A stretch of 24,857 bases of DNA. Source: Pseudomonadota bacterium (GTDB lineage Bacteria; Pseudomonadota; Alphaproteobacteria; Azospirillales; Azospirillaceae). A program made the position numbers and the translations under genes. Positions 9,614 through 17,179 of the stretch are shown one piece after another. The number at the start of each line of letters is the position of its first letter. Positions within the stretch are counted from its first letter, which is position 1. Under the pieces are notes generated by a model. The model made no database searches and had not been told where the DNA came from. It was given only the letters and a program-made list of their open reading frames with translations. The DNA lies in the NCBI GenBank assembly GCA_023412175.1, contig JAEYOB010000353.1:1-24857 (forward strand), in the 5' to 3' direction.

Positions 9614-10507
9614 TCAGGCGCGGGTTTGCGGCTCCAGAAGTTCGCGCATGACGTCGGCGAGTGAGCGGTGCCAGTCCGGCGCCGCAATGCCGAACGCCTG
9701 CCGGATCCGGCTGCAATCCAGCTCCGAGTTCATCGGCCGCCGTGCCGGCGTGGGGTATTCCTCGGTGCGGATCGGATCGAGGCGCGGGGATGCCTGTCCC
9801 GTCAGCTCCTGCCGCAGGGCGAAGACCGACGCGGCGAAGCCGTGCCACGTGGTGCATTCCGCACCGCAGAAATGATAGGTGCCCCACGGTGCATCCGCCG
9901 GTCGGCCGGCAACCTGACGGGCGACCGTCAGCACCGCGTCGGCGATGTCCGCCGCGGCTGTCGGGCAGCCGGTCTGGTCGGCCACGATGCGCAGCGCATC
10001 GCGCTCCGCCCCCAGCCGCAGCATCGTCTTGACGAAGTTCTTGCCGTGCGCGCCGAATACCCAGGCCGTGCGGACGATGACATGCTCGGCCAGGCGCTCG
10101 CGCACCGCCCGCTCGCCTGCCGCCTTGCTGGCGCCGTACACGCCCAGCGGCGCGATGGGGTCATCCTCGCGGTACGCCCCCGTCTTGCTGCCGTCGAACA
10201 CGTAGTCGGTGGACAGGTGGATCAGCGGAAGCCCGGCAGCCGCGCAGGCTTCAGCCATGAAGGCCGGCCCGTCGGCGTTCACCGCGAACGCGCTCTCCGG
10301 CTCGCTTTCGGCCAGATCCACGGCGGTGTGCGCGGCGGCGTTGACCACCACGTCGCAGCCTGCCGCGGCGATGGCCTGCGCCACCGACGCGGCTGCGGTG
10401 ATGTCCACGGATGTGCGGTCGAGCGCCGTGATCGTCACTCCGGCGGGCGCACGACGCTGCAGTTCATGGCCGACCTGACCGGTGCGGCCGAAGACGAGCA
10501 GATGCAT
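9614..10507 (-). CDS. rmlD: dTDP-4-dehydrorhamnose reductase
   Basis: This is the last step of dTDP-L-rhamnose synthesis, NAD(P)H-dependent reduction of dTDP-4-keto-L-rhamnose. The 297-aa SDR protein carries GRTGQVG (7-13), the family motif STDYVFDG (99-106), the catalytic Y124-x3-K128 in YGASKAAGE, and RRPMNSELDC near the C-terminus. The usual YTAVDKAE motif reads HTAVDLAE here, a mild variation. The ATG lies 3 nt after the rmlB stop, with GAGGA upstream inside the end of rmlB, so the pair is translationally linked. Confidence 0.96.
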   Translation of the reverse strand: MHLLVFGRTGQVGHELQRRAPAGVTITALDRTSVDITAAASVAQAIAAAGCDVVVNAAAHTAVDLAESEPESAFAVNADGPAFMAEACAAAGLPLIHLSTDYVFDGSKTGAYREDDPIAPLGVYGASKAAGERAVRERLAEHVIVRTAWVFGAHGKNFVKTMLRLGAERDALRIVADQTGCPTAAADIADAVLTVARQVAGRPADAPWGTYHFCGAECTTWHGFAASVFALRQELTGQASPRLDPIRTEEYPTPARRPMNSELDCSRIRQAFGIAAPDWHRSLADVMRELLEPQTRA

Positions 10508-10510
10508 GGC

Positions 10511-11590
10511 TCAGTCCTCGGCGTCGGCGCTGGCGGGCTGCTTGAGGCCCAGCCGGTTGCCGGCGTAGGTGGTGCTCAGGATGTCCTCCCACCAGGCGCG
10601 GTTCTGCACGTACCAGGAGACCGTCTTGTGGAAGCCGCTCTCGCTGTCCTCCTGCGGCTCCCAGCCCAGCTCGTCGCGCAGCTTGCTGGCGTCGATGGCG
10701 TAGCGCAGGTCGTGGCCCGGCCGGTCCTCCACATAGGTGATCAGCTCGCGCCGGCGGATGCCGCGTTCGCTCGGCACCAGCTGGTCAAGGATGTCGCAGA
10801 TGGTGTGGACGATGTCGATGTTGCGCTTCTCGTTGTTGCCGCCGACGTTGTACGTCTCACCCAGCCGGCCGTGGTTGAGCACGGTCCACAGCGCGTGCGC
10901 GTGGTCCTCGACGTACAGCCAGTCGCGCACGTTCAGCCCCTGGCCGTAGACCGGCAGCGGCCGGTGCAGCAGGCCGTTGATGGTCATCAGCGGGATCAGC
11001 TTCTCGGGAAACTGGAACGGGCCGTAGTTGTTCGAGCAGTTGGTGGTGACCACGGGCAGGCCGTAGGTGTGGTGCCAGGCACGCACCAGATGGTCGGAAC
11101 CGGCCTTGCTGGCGGAGTAGGGCGAGTTGGGCTGATAGGGGGTCGTTTCCATGAACAGGCCTTCGGCGCCCAGCGTGCCGTAGACTTCGTCGGTGGAGAC
11201 GTGGTGGAAGCGGAACGCCTTCTGCCGCTCCGGGCTCAACCCGCGCCAGTAGGCCAGCGCGGTGTCGAGCAGCGTGTAGGTGCCGATCAGGTTGGTCTGG
11301 ATGAAGGCGGCCGGGCTGTCGATCGAGCGGTCGACATGCGTCTCCGCCGCGAGGTGCATGATGGCGTCCGGCTCGTAGCGTTCGAAGATGCGGCGCATCG
11401 CCGGGCCGTCGCAGATATCGACCACTTCGAGCGCATAGCGTGGGTTGCCCGCGACCTCGGCCAGCGCCGCCGGGCTGGCGGCGTAGGTCATCTTGTCGAC
11501 GTTGACGATGGAGACGTCGGTCTCGCGCAGGAGCAAACGGATCACCGCGGATCCAATGAACCCGGCACCGCCTGTAACGAGCAGCTTCAC
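10511..11590 (-). CDS. rmlB: dTDP-glucose 4,6-dehydratase
   Basis: The second step of dTDP-L-rhamnose synthesis, converting dTDP-D-glucose to dTDP-4-keto-6-deoxyglucose. The 359-aa extended SDR has TGGAGFIGS (6-14), [12 protein letters not shown], the catalytic T133-D134-E135 in VSTDEVYG and Y158-x3-K162 in [10 protein letters not shown]. The start codon is GTG (11588-11590), with AGGAAA about 11 nt upstream. A 99-nt gap separates it from rmlC. In that gap I see no gene and no clear promoter. Confidence 0.97.
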   Translation of the reverse strand: MKLLVTGGAGFIGSAVIRLLLRETDVSIVNVDKMTYAASPAALAEVAGNPRYALEVVDICDGPAMRRIFERYEPDAIMHLAAETHVDRSIDSPAAFIQTNLIGTYTLLDTALAYWRGLSPERQKAFRFHHVSTDEVYGTLGAEGLFMETTPYQPNSPYSASKAGSDHLVRAWHHTYGLPVVTTNCSNNYGPFQFPEKLIPLMTINGLLHRPLPVYGQGLNVRDWLYVEDHAHALWTVLNHGRLGETYNVGGNNEKRNIDIVHTICDILDQLVPSERGIRRRELITYVEDRPGHDLRYAIDASKLRDELGWEPQEDSESGFHKTVSWYVQNRAWWEDILSTTYAGNRLGLKQPASADAED

Positions 11591-11689
11591 GATGGTACAC
11601 TTTCCTGGAGTGGGGATCTGACCGGCCCGGTACGTATAGCCTATCAGGCTCGCGAATGCGACAGTTGCAGCGCGCGCCGTCTGCTCGCG

Positions 11690-12253
11690 TCAACCCTGGT
11701 AGCGGAAGTACTCGGGCAAATCCGCCAGCGTCGGGTGGACGCGATCCTTGTCGGACAACACCGCTTCGCCTTCCGCGAGGGGCCATTCGATGCCGAGCGC
11801 TGGGTCGTTCCACAGCAGACCGCGGTCGTTCTCCGGCGAGTAGGGGGCTGTGACCTTATAGAGCACCTCGGTGTCGGGCTCCAGCGTGCACAGGCCATGC
11901 GCAAAGCCAACCGGCAGATAGATCTGGTTCCATTCCCCGGCGCTGATCACCGCCGAGACGTGCTTGCCGTACGTCGGGGAGCCGCGCCGGATATCGACCG
12001 CGACATCCAGGATGGCGCCGCGCACCACGCGCACCAGCTTGCCCTGGGCGAACGGGTCGGTCTGGAAATGAAGCCCGCGGACCGTTCCCTTCGTCGCCGA
12101 GAAGCTGTGGTTGTCCTGCACGAATTCCACATCGACACCGGCGTCCACCAGCACCTTCTTTTTGTAGGTCTCGGAGAAGAAGCCGCGGTGATCGCCGAAC
12201 TTCTTCGGCTTGATGATGAGCACGTCGGGGATGTCGAGGCGCTGAATTTCCAT
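11690..12253 (-). CDS. rmlC: dTDP-4-dehydrorhamnose 3,5-epimerase
   Basis: The third step of dTDP-L-rhamnose synthesis. This 187-aa cupin-fold epimerase has the substrate-binding DHRGFFSETY (21-30), QDNHSFS (46-52), the catalytic histidine H62 in RGLHFQ, K72, and DVAVDIRRGSPTYG. Y132 is the likely catalytic-site tyrosine, and GFAHG is at 116-120. The ATG at 12253 has AGGA about 8 nt upstream. It is the first gene of the leftward run, so the promoter for the cluster should lie in the divergent gap 12254-12452. The gene order rmlC-B-D lacks rmlA, which is 8 kb away. Confidence 0.97.
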   Translation of the reverse strand: MEIQRLDIPDVLIIKPKKFGDHRGFFSETYKKKVLVDAGVDVEFVQDNHSFSATKGTVRGLHFQTDPFAQGKLVRVVRGAILDVAVDIRRGSPTYGKHVSAVISAGEWNQIYLPVGFAHGLCTLEPDTEVLYKVTAPYSPENDRGLLWNDPALGIEWPLAEGEAVLSDKDRVHPTLADLPEYFRYQG

Positions 12254-12365
12254 AGCGAAGCATCCTGCGGGAACGGGGCGGGAGAGTGTTACCGGATCGC
12301 GTTGTTCAATCCAACGGCAAAGTCCGGGAGCAGATCGTGCCGCTTTGAAGACGCGATGCGGCGGA

Positions 12366-12394
12366 TTGGCGCGCTGCAGCCGGGTGTATATAGT
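12366..12394 (+). promoter_or_regulatory. candidate sigma70-type promoter for the 279-aa gene
   Basis: TTGGCG (12366-12371) and TATAGT (12389-12394) are separated by exactly 17 nt, about 60 nt before the ATG at 12453. The -10 matches 5 of 6 and the -35 matches 4 of 6 consensus bases. The rest of the divergent gap 12254-12452 must also carry the leftward rml promoter. TTGGAT-17-TAACAC on the - strand is the only candidate I see there, and it is weak. Confidence 0.4.
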
Positions 12395-12452
12395 CGCCGC
12401 CGCTTGTGCCGGCGCTTCCGGTGCCGGGTTGCCAGGGTAAGAGAGTGACGGG

Positions 12453-13292
12453 ATGGCCGCGGTCCACGTGCATCAGATTTGCTATTCGCAGGATGTAAAG
12501 GGCCTGCTGGATCCGGGATTCACACCGCTCGACTACCTCGACAACGAGCGGCCAGACTGGATGGAATACTGGCCAATTCGAAAATGGCTCCTCGCGTCCA
12601 GTATGAACGAAGATGACTATTACGGGTTCTTCTCGCCGCGCTTTACTCAGAAGACACGATTGAGTGGCGCTGCGGTGAAGGCTTTCGTCACCGAACAGGC
12701 GGGCGACGCCGACGTTGTGATCTTTTCACCGTTCCTTGATCAGTGCGCCTTCTTTCAGAACGTGTTCGAGCAGGGCGGCCAGCATCACAAGGGGATGGCC
12801 GACGTCACCAGGGCGTGCCTGCGGACGAAAGGCATCGATGTCGATTTCAAGGATTTGGTGAACGACACCAGGAACACGATTTTCTGCAATTATTTCCTGG
12901 CGAAGCCTTCGTTCTGGAAGGTGTGGCTGGAGATGTGCGAAATCGTCTTTGCGATTGTGGAAGGCGGCGAGGACGAGTTGAAGGGCCGCCTGAGCGGTGG
13001 CACCGACTACAAGCACGGCACGGTGCCGATGAAGGTCTTCATAATCGAGCGCATGGCGTCGCTGATCCTGGCGACTCAGCCGGGCTGGACGACGAAGGCC
13101 TACAACCCGTATCTGTTGCCGCGGGCGAATTCGCGCATCGCGAAGATGACGGCCGAGTTGATGACGTGCGATGCGCTGAAGATCGCCTACGCGTCCACGA
13201 AGCTGCCGCCGTATCTGCAGGCGTTCTACAACACGCGCGCCCAGATGCTCCGGGCCGTCAACGCGCGCGGCGACGGGGCGCAAGGCCGCTGA
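12453..13292 (+). CDS. conserved-looking uncharacterised protein (279 aa)
   Basis: I do not recognise a characterised family. The protein opens VHVHQICYSQDVKGLLDPGF and continues with PDWMEYWPIRKWL, then YYGFFSPRF, then DADVVIFSPFLDQCAFFQNV (about 90-109). The last third has KHGTVPMKVFIIERMASLIL. It is rich in Trp, Tyr and Phe, has no signal peptide or clear membrane helix, and is probably cytoplasmic. The pattern of an opening beta-strand plus acidic and aromatic patches recalls glycosyltransferase-like proteins found in glycan loci, but that is only an impression. It diverges from rmlC and converges on the 97-aa gene. The ATG at 12453 follows AAGAGAGTGACGGG. Confidence 0.85.
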   Translation: MAAVHVHQICYSQDVKGLLDPGFTPLDYLDNERPDWMEYWPIRKWLLASSMNEDDYYGFFSPRFTQKTRLSGAAVKAFVTEQAGDADVVIFSPFLDQCAFFQNVFEQGGQHHKGMADVTRACLRTKGIDVDFKDLVNDTRNTIFCNYFLAKPSFWKVWLEMCEIVFAIVEGGEDELKGRLSGGTDYKHGTVPMKVFIIERMASLILATQPGWTTKAYNPYLLPRANSRIAKMTAELMTCDALKIAYASTKLPPYLQAFYNTRAQMLRAVNARGDGAQGR

Positions 13293-13320
13293 AACAGCTC
13301 TTCTCGGGAAAGGGCCTGGA

Positions 13321-13346
13321 TTGCCGCGTTCGGACGAGCGCGGCAA
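13321..13346. terminator. hairpin between convergent genes, possible bidirectional terminator
   Basis: TTGCCGCG and CGCGGCAA form a perfect 8-bp stem that can extend inward to about 11 bp with one G-U pair. It lies 28 nt after the 279-aa gene and 18 nt after the stop of the opposing 97-aa gene. There is no long T-tract, but position and symmetry suit a bidirectional terminator. Confidence 0.5.
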
Positions 13347-13364
13347 CCGGAACGGGCGTGGCCG

Positions 13365-13658
13365 TCAGATGGCCTGGAGGTAGGCCGGATCGAGCGGGCC
13401 GTGGCGGAACGGGATCCAGTCCTTGTGGTCGGCGCGGTACTGCAGCCCGTAGGGATTCTTGAAGAAGATCTTCTGCATCGGCTGGCCGCCCTCGCGCTGC
13501 GTCCGCTCGAGATCCACGAGCGGCGAGGGGCCGAAGATCTTGTCCCAAAGCTCGGCGTTGTCGACGTCCCGCCCGGCGTTCTTCACGTAATCGCGCGCGG
13601 CGTCGCTGAGTTGCCACGCCTCTTCCACCATGGCGTAGTAATCGGGAGTCTCAGCCAT
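13365..13658 (-). CDS. small uncharacterised protein (97 aa)
   Basis: I do not recognise this protein. It is acidic and soluble-looking, with an N-terminal helix-like stretch (YYAMVEEAWQLSDAARDYVK) and a C-terminal aromatic part (FFKNPYGLQYRADHKDWIPF). There is no signal peptide and no Cys-based metal site. A near-perfect Shine-Dalgarno AAGGAGG lies 6 nt before the ATG at 13658, which is the best evidence that it is real and well translated. It stands alone between the convergent 279-aa gene and the divergent UDP-sugar dehydrogenase. A role in the glycan pathway is possible only by position. Confidence 0.8.
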   Translation of the reverse strand: MAETPDYYAMVEEAWQLSDAARDYVKNAGRDVDNAELWDKIFGPSPLVDLERTQREGGQPMQKIFFKNPYGLQYRADHKDWIPFRHGPLDPAYLQAI

Positions 13659-13858
13659 AAAATCCTCCTTGGGAACCCTGTTGCTCAGGATCTAATCCAT
13701 CGGCGTTCGAGAGGAAAGCCTTTCATGAGGGGGCATCCGCCGCTCCCGGCTTTCCGGCTGGTCAGGCGATGGCGGGGGCGCTAGTGTGCCGCGCGAATTT
13801 GCAACGGGCCCGCTCTCGGCACGATCCGCCGTGCCGGGCCGCGGAGTGGAGAGAGTGC

Positions 13859-15148
13859 GTGGCTCACGGTAGGCGCTTGTCGGTCATCGGTCTGGGCTAT
13901 GTCGGGTTGCCGGTGGCGGTTGCGTTCGGGCGGACGGGCGTGCGGGTGGTCGCCTTCGACATCAGTGACCAGCGCGTCACCGAACTGCGCGATGGCATCG
14001 ACCGCACCAACGAGATTTCTTCGGCCGAACTGGCGGATGCATCGCTGCACCTGACCACCGATCCGGCCGATCTTGCCGCCGCCGATTTCCACATCGTGAC
14101 GGTACCGACGCCCATCGACGATGCCCGGCGTCCCGACCTGGGGCCTCTGCTTGCGGCCACCCGCAGCGTCGGCCGGCACCTGAAGAAGGGCGACATCGTC
14201 GTATACGAGTCCACCGTCTACCCCGGCGCGACCGAGAACGAGTGCGTGCCGGTGCTGGAGGCCGAGTCCGGCCTGACGTTCGGCAAGGACTTCGGCGTCG
14301 GCTACTCGCCGGAGCGGATCAATCCGGGCGATCGGCAGCACCGGTTCGAGACCATCACCAAGGTGGTCTCCGGCTCGGACGCGCAGACGCTGGAAGCCGT
14401 GGCGGCCGTCTATGGTTCGGTGGTGACGGCGGGGCTGCACCGAGCCGCTTCGATCGCCGTCGCCGAGGCGGCCAAGGTGATCGAGAACACCCAGCGCGAC
14501 ATCAACATCGCGTTGATGAACGAGCTGTCGCTGATCTTCCAGCGCTTGGGTCTCGACACGCAGGACGTGCTGGCTGCCGCCGGGACCAAGTGGAACTTCC
14601 TGAAGTTCGTGCCGGGGCTTGTCGGCGGCCACTGCATCGGCGTCGATCCCTATTACCTGACGCATCGCGCCGAGCAGCTCGGCTACCATCCCGAGGTGAT
14701 CCTCGCCGGCCGCCGGACCAACGACGGCATGGGGCTGTACATCGCGCGCGAGATGGTCAAGCGCCTCCTGCGTGCCGACGGGCCGCGCGAGGCGTTGCGG
14801 GTGACCGTGCTCGGCCTGACCTTCAAGGAGGATGTGCCGGACATCCGCAACACGCGCGTCATCGACATCGTGCGCGAGGCGGAGAGCTTCGGGGTGACGG
14901 TGCAGGTGCACGACCCCCTGGCCGATCCGGCCGTTGCGCAGGAGGAGTATGGGCTGACGCTGGTGCCGCGCGATGCCCTGGCGCCGGCCGATGCCGTCGT
15001 CCTGGCGGTGCCGCACGGGCCGTTCCGCAGCGCCGGGTGGGACGGCGTCGTGCCGTTGCTGAAGGCGGGGCGGGGACTGGTCGTGGACATCAAGGGATGC
15101 CTAGACCGTGGCGCCCGGCCGGAGGGGGTCAGCCTCTGGCGCCTGTAG
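13859..15148 (+). CDS. UDP-N-acetylhexosamine 6-dehydrogenase, TviB/WbpA-type (nucleotide sugar dehydrogenase)
   Basis: This enzyme oxidises the C6 hydroxyl of a UDP-sugar to a uronic acid with two NAD+. Motifs are GLGYVG (11-16), VPTPID (82-87), YESTVYPGATENECVPVL, K206 in EAAKVIENTQRDINIAL, and the catalytic cysteine C259 in GGHCIGVDPYYL. The wording around YESTVYPGATE and GHCIGVDPYYLTH is closer to the Vi-antigen TviB and WbpA enzymes (UDP-GlcNAc/GalNAc) than to UDP-glucose dehydrogenase, so the product is probably a UDP-HexNAc uronate. Substrate assignment is inference. I chose the GTG at 13859, preceded by GGAGAGA; it gives 429 aa, the family length. Upstream in-frame codons encode an unlikely Arg-rich leader. 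No TviC-like epimerase is nearby. Confidence 0.9.
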   Translation: MAHGRRLSVIGLGYVGLPVAVAFGRTGVRVVAFDISDQRVTELRDGIDRTNEISSAELADASLHLTTDPADLAAADFHIVTVPTPIDDARRPDLGPLLAATRSVGRHLKKGDIVVYESTVYPGATENECVPVLEAESGLTFGKDFGVGYSPERINPGDRQHRFETITKVVSGSDAQTLEAVAAVYGSVVTAGLHRAASIAVAEAAKVIENTQRDINIALMNELSLIFQRLGLDTQDVLAAAGTKWNFLKFVPGLVGGHCIGVDPYYLTHRAEQLGYHPEVILAGRRTNDGMGLYIAREMVKRLLRADGPREALRVTVLGLTFKEDVPDIRNTRVIDIVREAESFGVTVQVHDPLADPAVAQEEYGLTLVPRDALAPADAVVLAVPHGPFRSAGWDGVVPLLKAGRGLVVDIKGCLDRGARPEGVSLWRL

Positions 15149-16355
15149 GCTGATCGGGCGCGGCGGCCGCCACCACGGCGAGAAGGTCGCCGATGCGCCG
15201 TTCCCAGCTCCAGGACTCGTGCATGCGCGCGGCGGCACTCAGTCCGCGCGCCCTGGCCGCCTGCCGGTCGGCGTGGATGGCCTCCAGATGGGCGAGCATC
15301 TCGTCGATCGACGACTCGCCCCAGCCGTCCGTTCCCATCCCGGCTTCTTCCATGCTTACCGGATTCTGCCGCGTCAGGGCGTAACACGGCACGTCGCGCA
15401 CCAGATCGAGGTGCCCGGTGTTGGCCGAGAGGATGGTCGGCACGCCGCAGGCGAGCGCCTCCATCGCCACCAGATTGGTCCCTCCCTCGCAACGGTTGGG
15501 AAAGAGCGCGGCGTCGGCCTCCCGCATGATCGCTGCGGCCACGGCCTGGGGCACCATCGGGAGGATGCGGAACGAGTCCTCGCGAAGCCCGTGCGCAAGC
15601 AGCCAGTCGGCGATGCGCAGTGTGCCCGCCTCGTCGGCCGTCGGCGGGGTGTTCACCCAGCGGGATCGGGCGATGCTCCTGGCGGTGTCCGGCCAGTGAT
15701 TGTGCCAAGCCGTCACCAGAACGGCTTCCGGATGCCGGGCGTGGAAACGCCGGAACGCCTCGACGACGAGATCCTGGCCCTTGCGGTGTTCGAGCTTGCC
15801 GCCGGAGAACACGACGAACCGGTCGCGCAGCGCGCCTGCGCGCGGCGCAGGATGAAAGACGCTGGGTTCCACGCCCTGCGGGCACACTGCAATGTTGTCG
15901 AGCCCTGCCGCGCGCAGCACCTCCCCATTCCAGCCGGAACCGGCGACAATGGTCCGGTAGCGTTTGGCGCGCGCCATGGCATCCGCCGTGAGGCGGGTGT
16001 CCTCCAGGAACACAAGCCCGATGTTGGGGTCGCCATGCACCGCCTCGCCGGTCCTGCCGCCGCCGAGTTGATTGCCCAAGGCGTGCAGGACGGGAAAGGA
16101 AGGGCGGACCGGGTGGATGCCGCGTTCGGCGACGGTCGCCACGGCCGCCGCCTGGAGGCGGCGTGCCTCGTCCAGCCGATCATCCATCAGCGGATGGTGG
16201 GGGAGGGCCGAACTGCCGTCGAACAGGACCGGGCGCGGGCCGCCCGTGCGCAGCAGCACCTGGACGATCTGAAACCCGTACATGCCCCAACCCGACGCCA
16301 CGCCGACCTGCCATGTGATGCCGAGCCTGGCAGTGTGGTCGGAAGTCATATCCAT
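15129..16355 (-). CDS. GT4-type glycosyltransferase, paralogue of the 6612-7817 gene
   Basis: This 408-aa GT-B enzyme has ITWQVGVASGWGMYGFQIVQ at the N-terminus, then VFSGGKLEHRKGQDLV, AWHNHW and [20 protein letters not shown], with E290 and E299 spaced x8. The last two stretches are almost word for word those of the 6612-7817 protein, so they are duplicates. GAGGAAA just upstream selects the ATG at 16355 over the ATG at 16349; the frame stays open to 16430. Its last 20 nt overlap the 3' end of the opposing dehydrogenase gene, and no terminator separates them. It is transcribed alone from the 16356-17179 gap. Confidence 0.9.
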   Translation of the reverse strand: MDMTSDHTARLGITWQVGVASGWGMYGFQIVQVLLRTGGPRPVLFDGSSALPHHPLMDDRLDEARRLQAAAVATVAERGIHPVRPSFPVLHALGNQLGGGRTGEAVHGDPNIGLVFLEDTRLTADAMARAKRYRTIVAGSGWNGEVLRAAGLDNIAVCPQGVEPSVFHPAPRAGALRDRFVVFSGGKLEHRKGQDLVVEAFRRFHARHPEAVLVTAWHNHWPDTARSIARSRWVNTPPTADEAGTLRIADWLLAHGLREDSFRILPMVPQAVAAAIMREADAALFPNRCEGGTNLVAMEALACGVPTILSANTGHLDLVRDVPCYALTRQNPVSMEEAGMGTDGWGESSIDEMLAHLEAIHADRQAARARGLSAAARMHESWSWERRIGDLLAVVAAAAPDQPTGARG

Positions 16356-16509
16356 GGTTTCCTCGTGTCCTTCCCGATATGATCGGTCACGCTGGGGGCG
16401 TACTGCATACCGGGGGATTCGCCGGGGCACAATCGTTCGCCGGCTGCGGGCTCATGGCGCCGCGGGGGCTTCTTTCCATGGTACCCCTTTCGCAGCAATT
16501 CTTATGCCC

Positions 16510-16538
16510 TTGCAATTTCCCCCCATGTTGCGTAAATT
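16510..16538 (+). promoter_or_regulatory. candidate promoter of a small RNA
   Basis: TTGCAA (16510-16515) and TAAATT (16533-16538) are 17 nt apart; each matches 4 of 6 consensus bases. Transcription would start near 16545 and meet the hairpin and T-tract ending near 16635. The match is moderate and the case rests on its position relative to the terminator. Confidence 0.3.
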
Positions 16539-16544
16539 CCATAA

Positions 16545-16635
16545 AACCGTCTGGAATGATTAAGCTGGAAACCAGCGAGCAAGGCAGCCGTGACAGGGGA
16601 TGTTGACATTGTTCAACATCCCCTGTTTCTTTTTG
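16545..16635 (+). ncRNA. candidate small RNA of about 90 nt
   Basis: A sigma70-like promoter is followed about 50 nt later by a strong intrinsic terminator, with no open reading frame of note between. No rightward gene ends nearby that would need this terminator; the nearest one stops at 15148 and opposes another gene. This layout fits an independently transcribed small RNA. The exact start is a guess from promoter spacing, and no known RNA family is recognised. Confidence 0.3.
16594..16635 (+). terminator. strong intrinsic terminator
   Basis: A perfect 13-bp stem (CAGGGGATGTTGA paired with TCAACATCCCCTG, 16594-16606 and 16613-16625) has a 6-nt loop and is followed by TTTCTTTTT. It works in the + direction only. 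No + strand protein gene ends close upstream. Confidence 0.7.
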
Positions 16636-17158
16636 AAGTGTGCGTTCTGTGCCGCGCTGCCTTTCGCCATGCCTTAGGTGTCTGGTGGAAAAGATTATAA
16701 AGAATTATTCCTCGCAGGATTGTTCAACTCCAGTTGCAAGTCGCACGTAATTGTTTTTATTGAATATTAGCTTAATTAAATTGTCTGGATGAATGTGAAA
16801 AATTATTCCAAATTGAAGATTTGTTTTGAGTATATAGATGCATACAAAGGAAAATAAAAGTTCTTTCTGGTATTGTTGTTTTGGATTTTGAGTGAGTGCG
16901 AACCCGTTTATCTTCTGTATTTGGCGTGCGAGAGGAGAAGATCTGAGCGTGCATTGGGTCGAGAGCGGTGTTTTGCAGGACATGGAATTCCTGAAGCGCC
17001 ACACCTGAAGCCTGCGGCGGTAGCCCATGCTTGCATGGCGACAGGCGATGGTGTCTAAGTGGTCCGCTCCCCGTCGGGCGGCTGCCTGCGTCTTGCGGTG
17101 CCGTGCTGTTCCGAGCCGAGGCGGAGCGCGTCCCTGACGGCCGCGGTTCTCCACTAGC

Positions 17159-17175
17159 GCGGAGCTGCGCTCCGC
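17159..17175 (+). promoter_or_regulatory. hairpin directly before a start codon
   Basis: GCGGAGC and GCTCCGC form a 7-bp stem with a 3-nt loop, ending 4 nt before the ATG at 17180. It would occupy the ribosome-binding region of the 693-aa glycosyltransferase, whose Shine-Dalgarno is otherwise weak, so it might limit translation. It may also be chance in GC-rich DNA. Confidence 0.3.
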
Positions 17176-17179
17176 AGGC

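Larger units (their letters stand above)
16356..17179. other. gene-free region with hairpin and AT-rich island
   Basis: I find no convincing protein gene here. It should hold the leftward promoter for the 15129-16355 gene and the rightward promoter for the 693-aa gene. From about 16675 to 16925 the sequence is strongly AT-rich, with runs such as GAATATTAGCTTAATTAAAT, against GC-rich surroundings. From 17040 to the next ATG it is GC-rich again and ends in a hairpin. The other readable frames here have coding-unlike composition. Confidence 0.6.

Noticed and set aside
7618..9651. A 677-codon open frame on the + strand
   Set aside because: Antisense to two glycosyltransferases; composition is typical of GC-rich shadow frames.
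9668..12448. A 926-codon open frame on the + strand through rmlD, rmlB and rmlC
   Set aside because: Length is impressive, but it is the antisense of three unmistakable rml genes and shows no recognisable motif.
13713..13755. Inverted repeat GGAAAGCC/GGCTTTCC with a 27-nt spacer in the divergent gap
   Set aside because: The arms are only 8 bp and far apart, with no recognised operator; it could be chance, so it is not listed as a feature.
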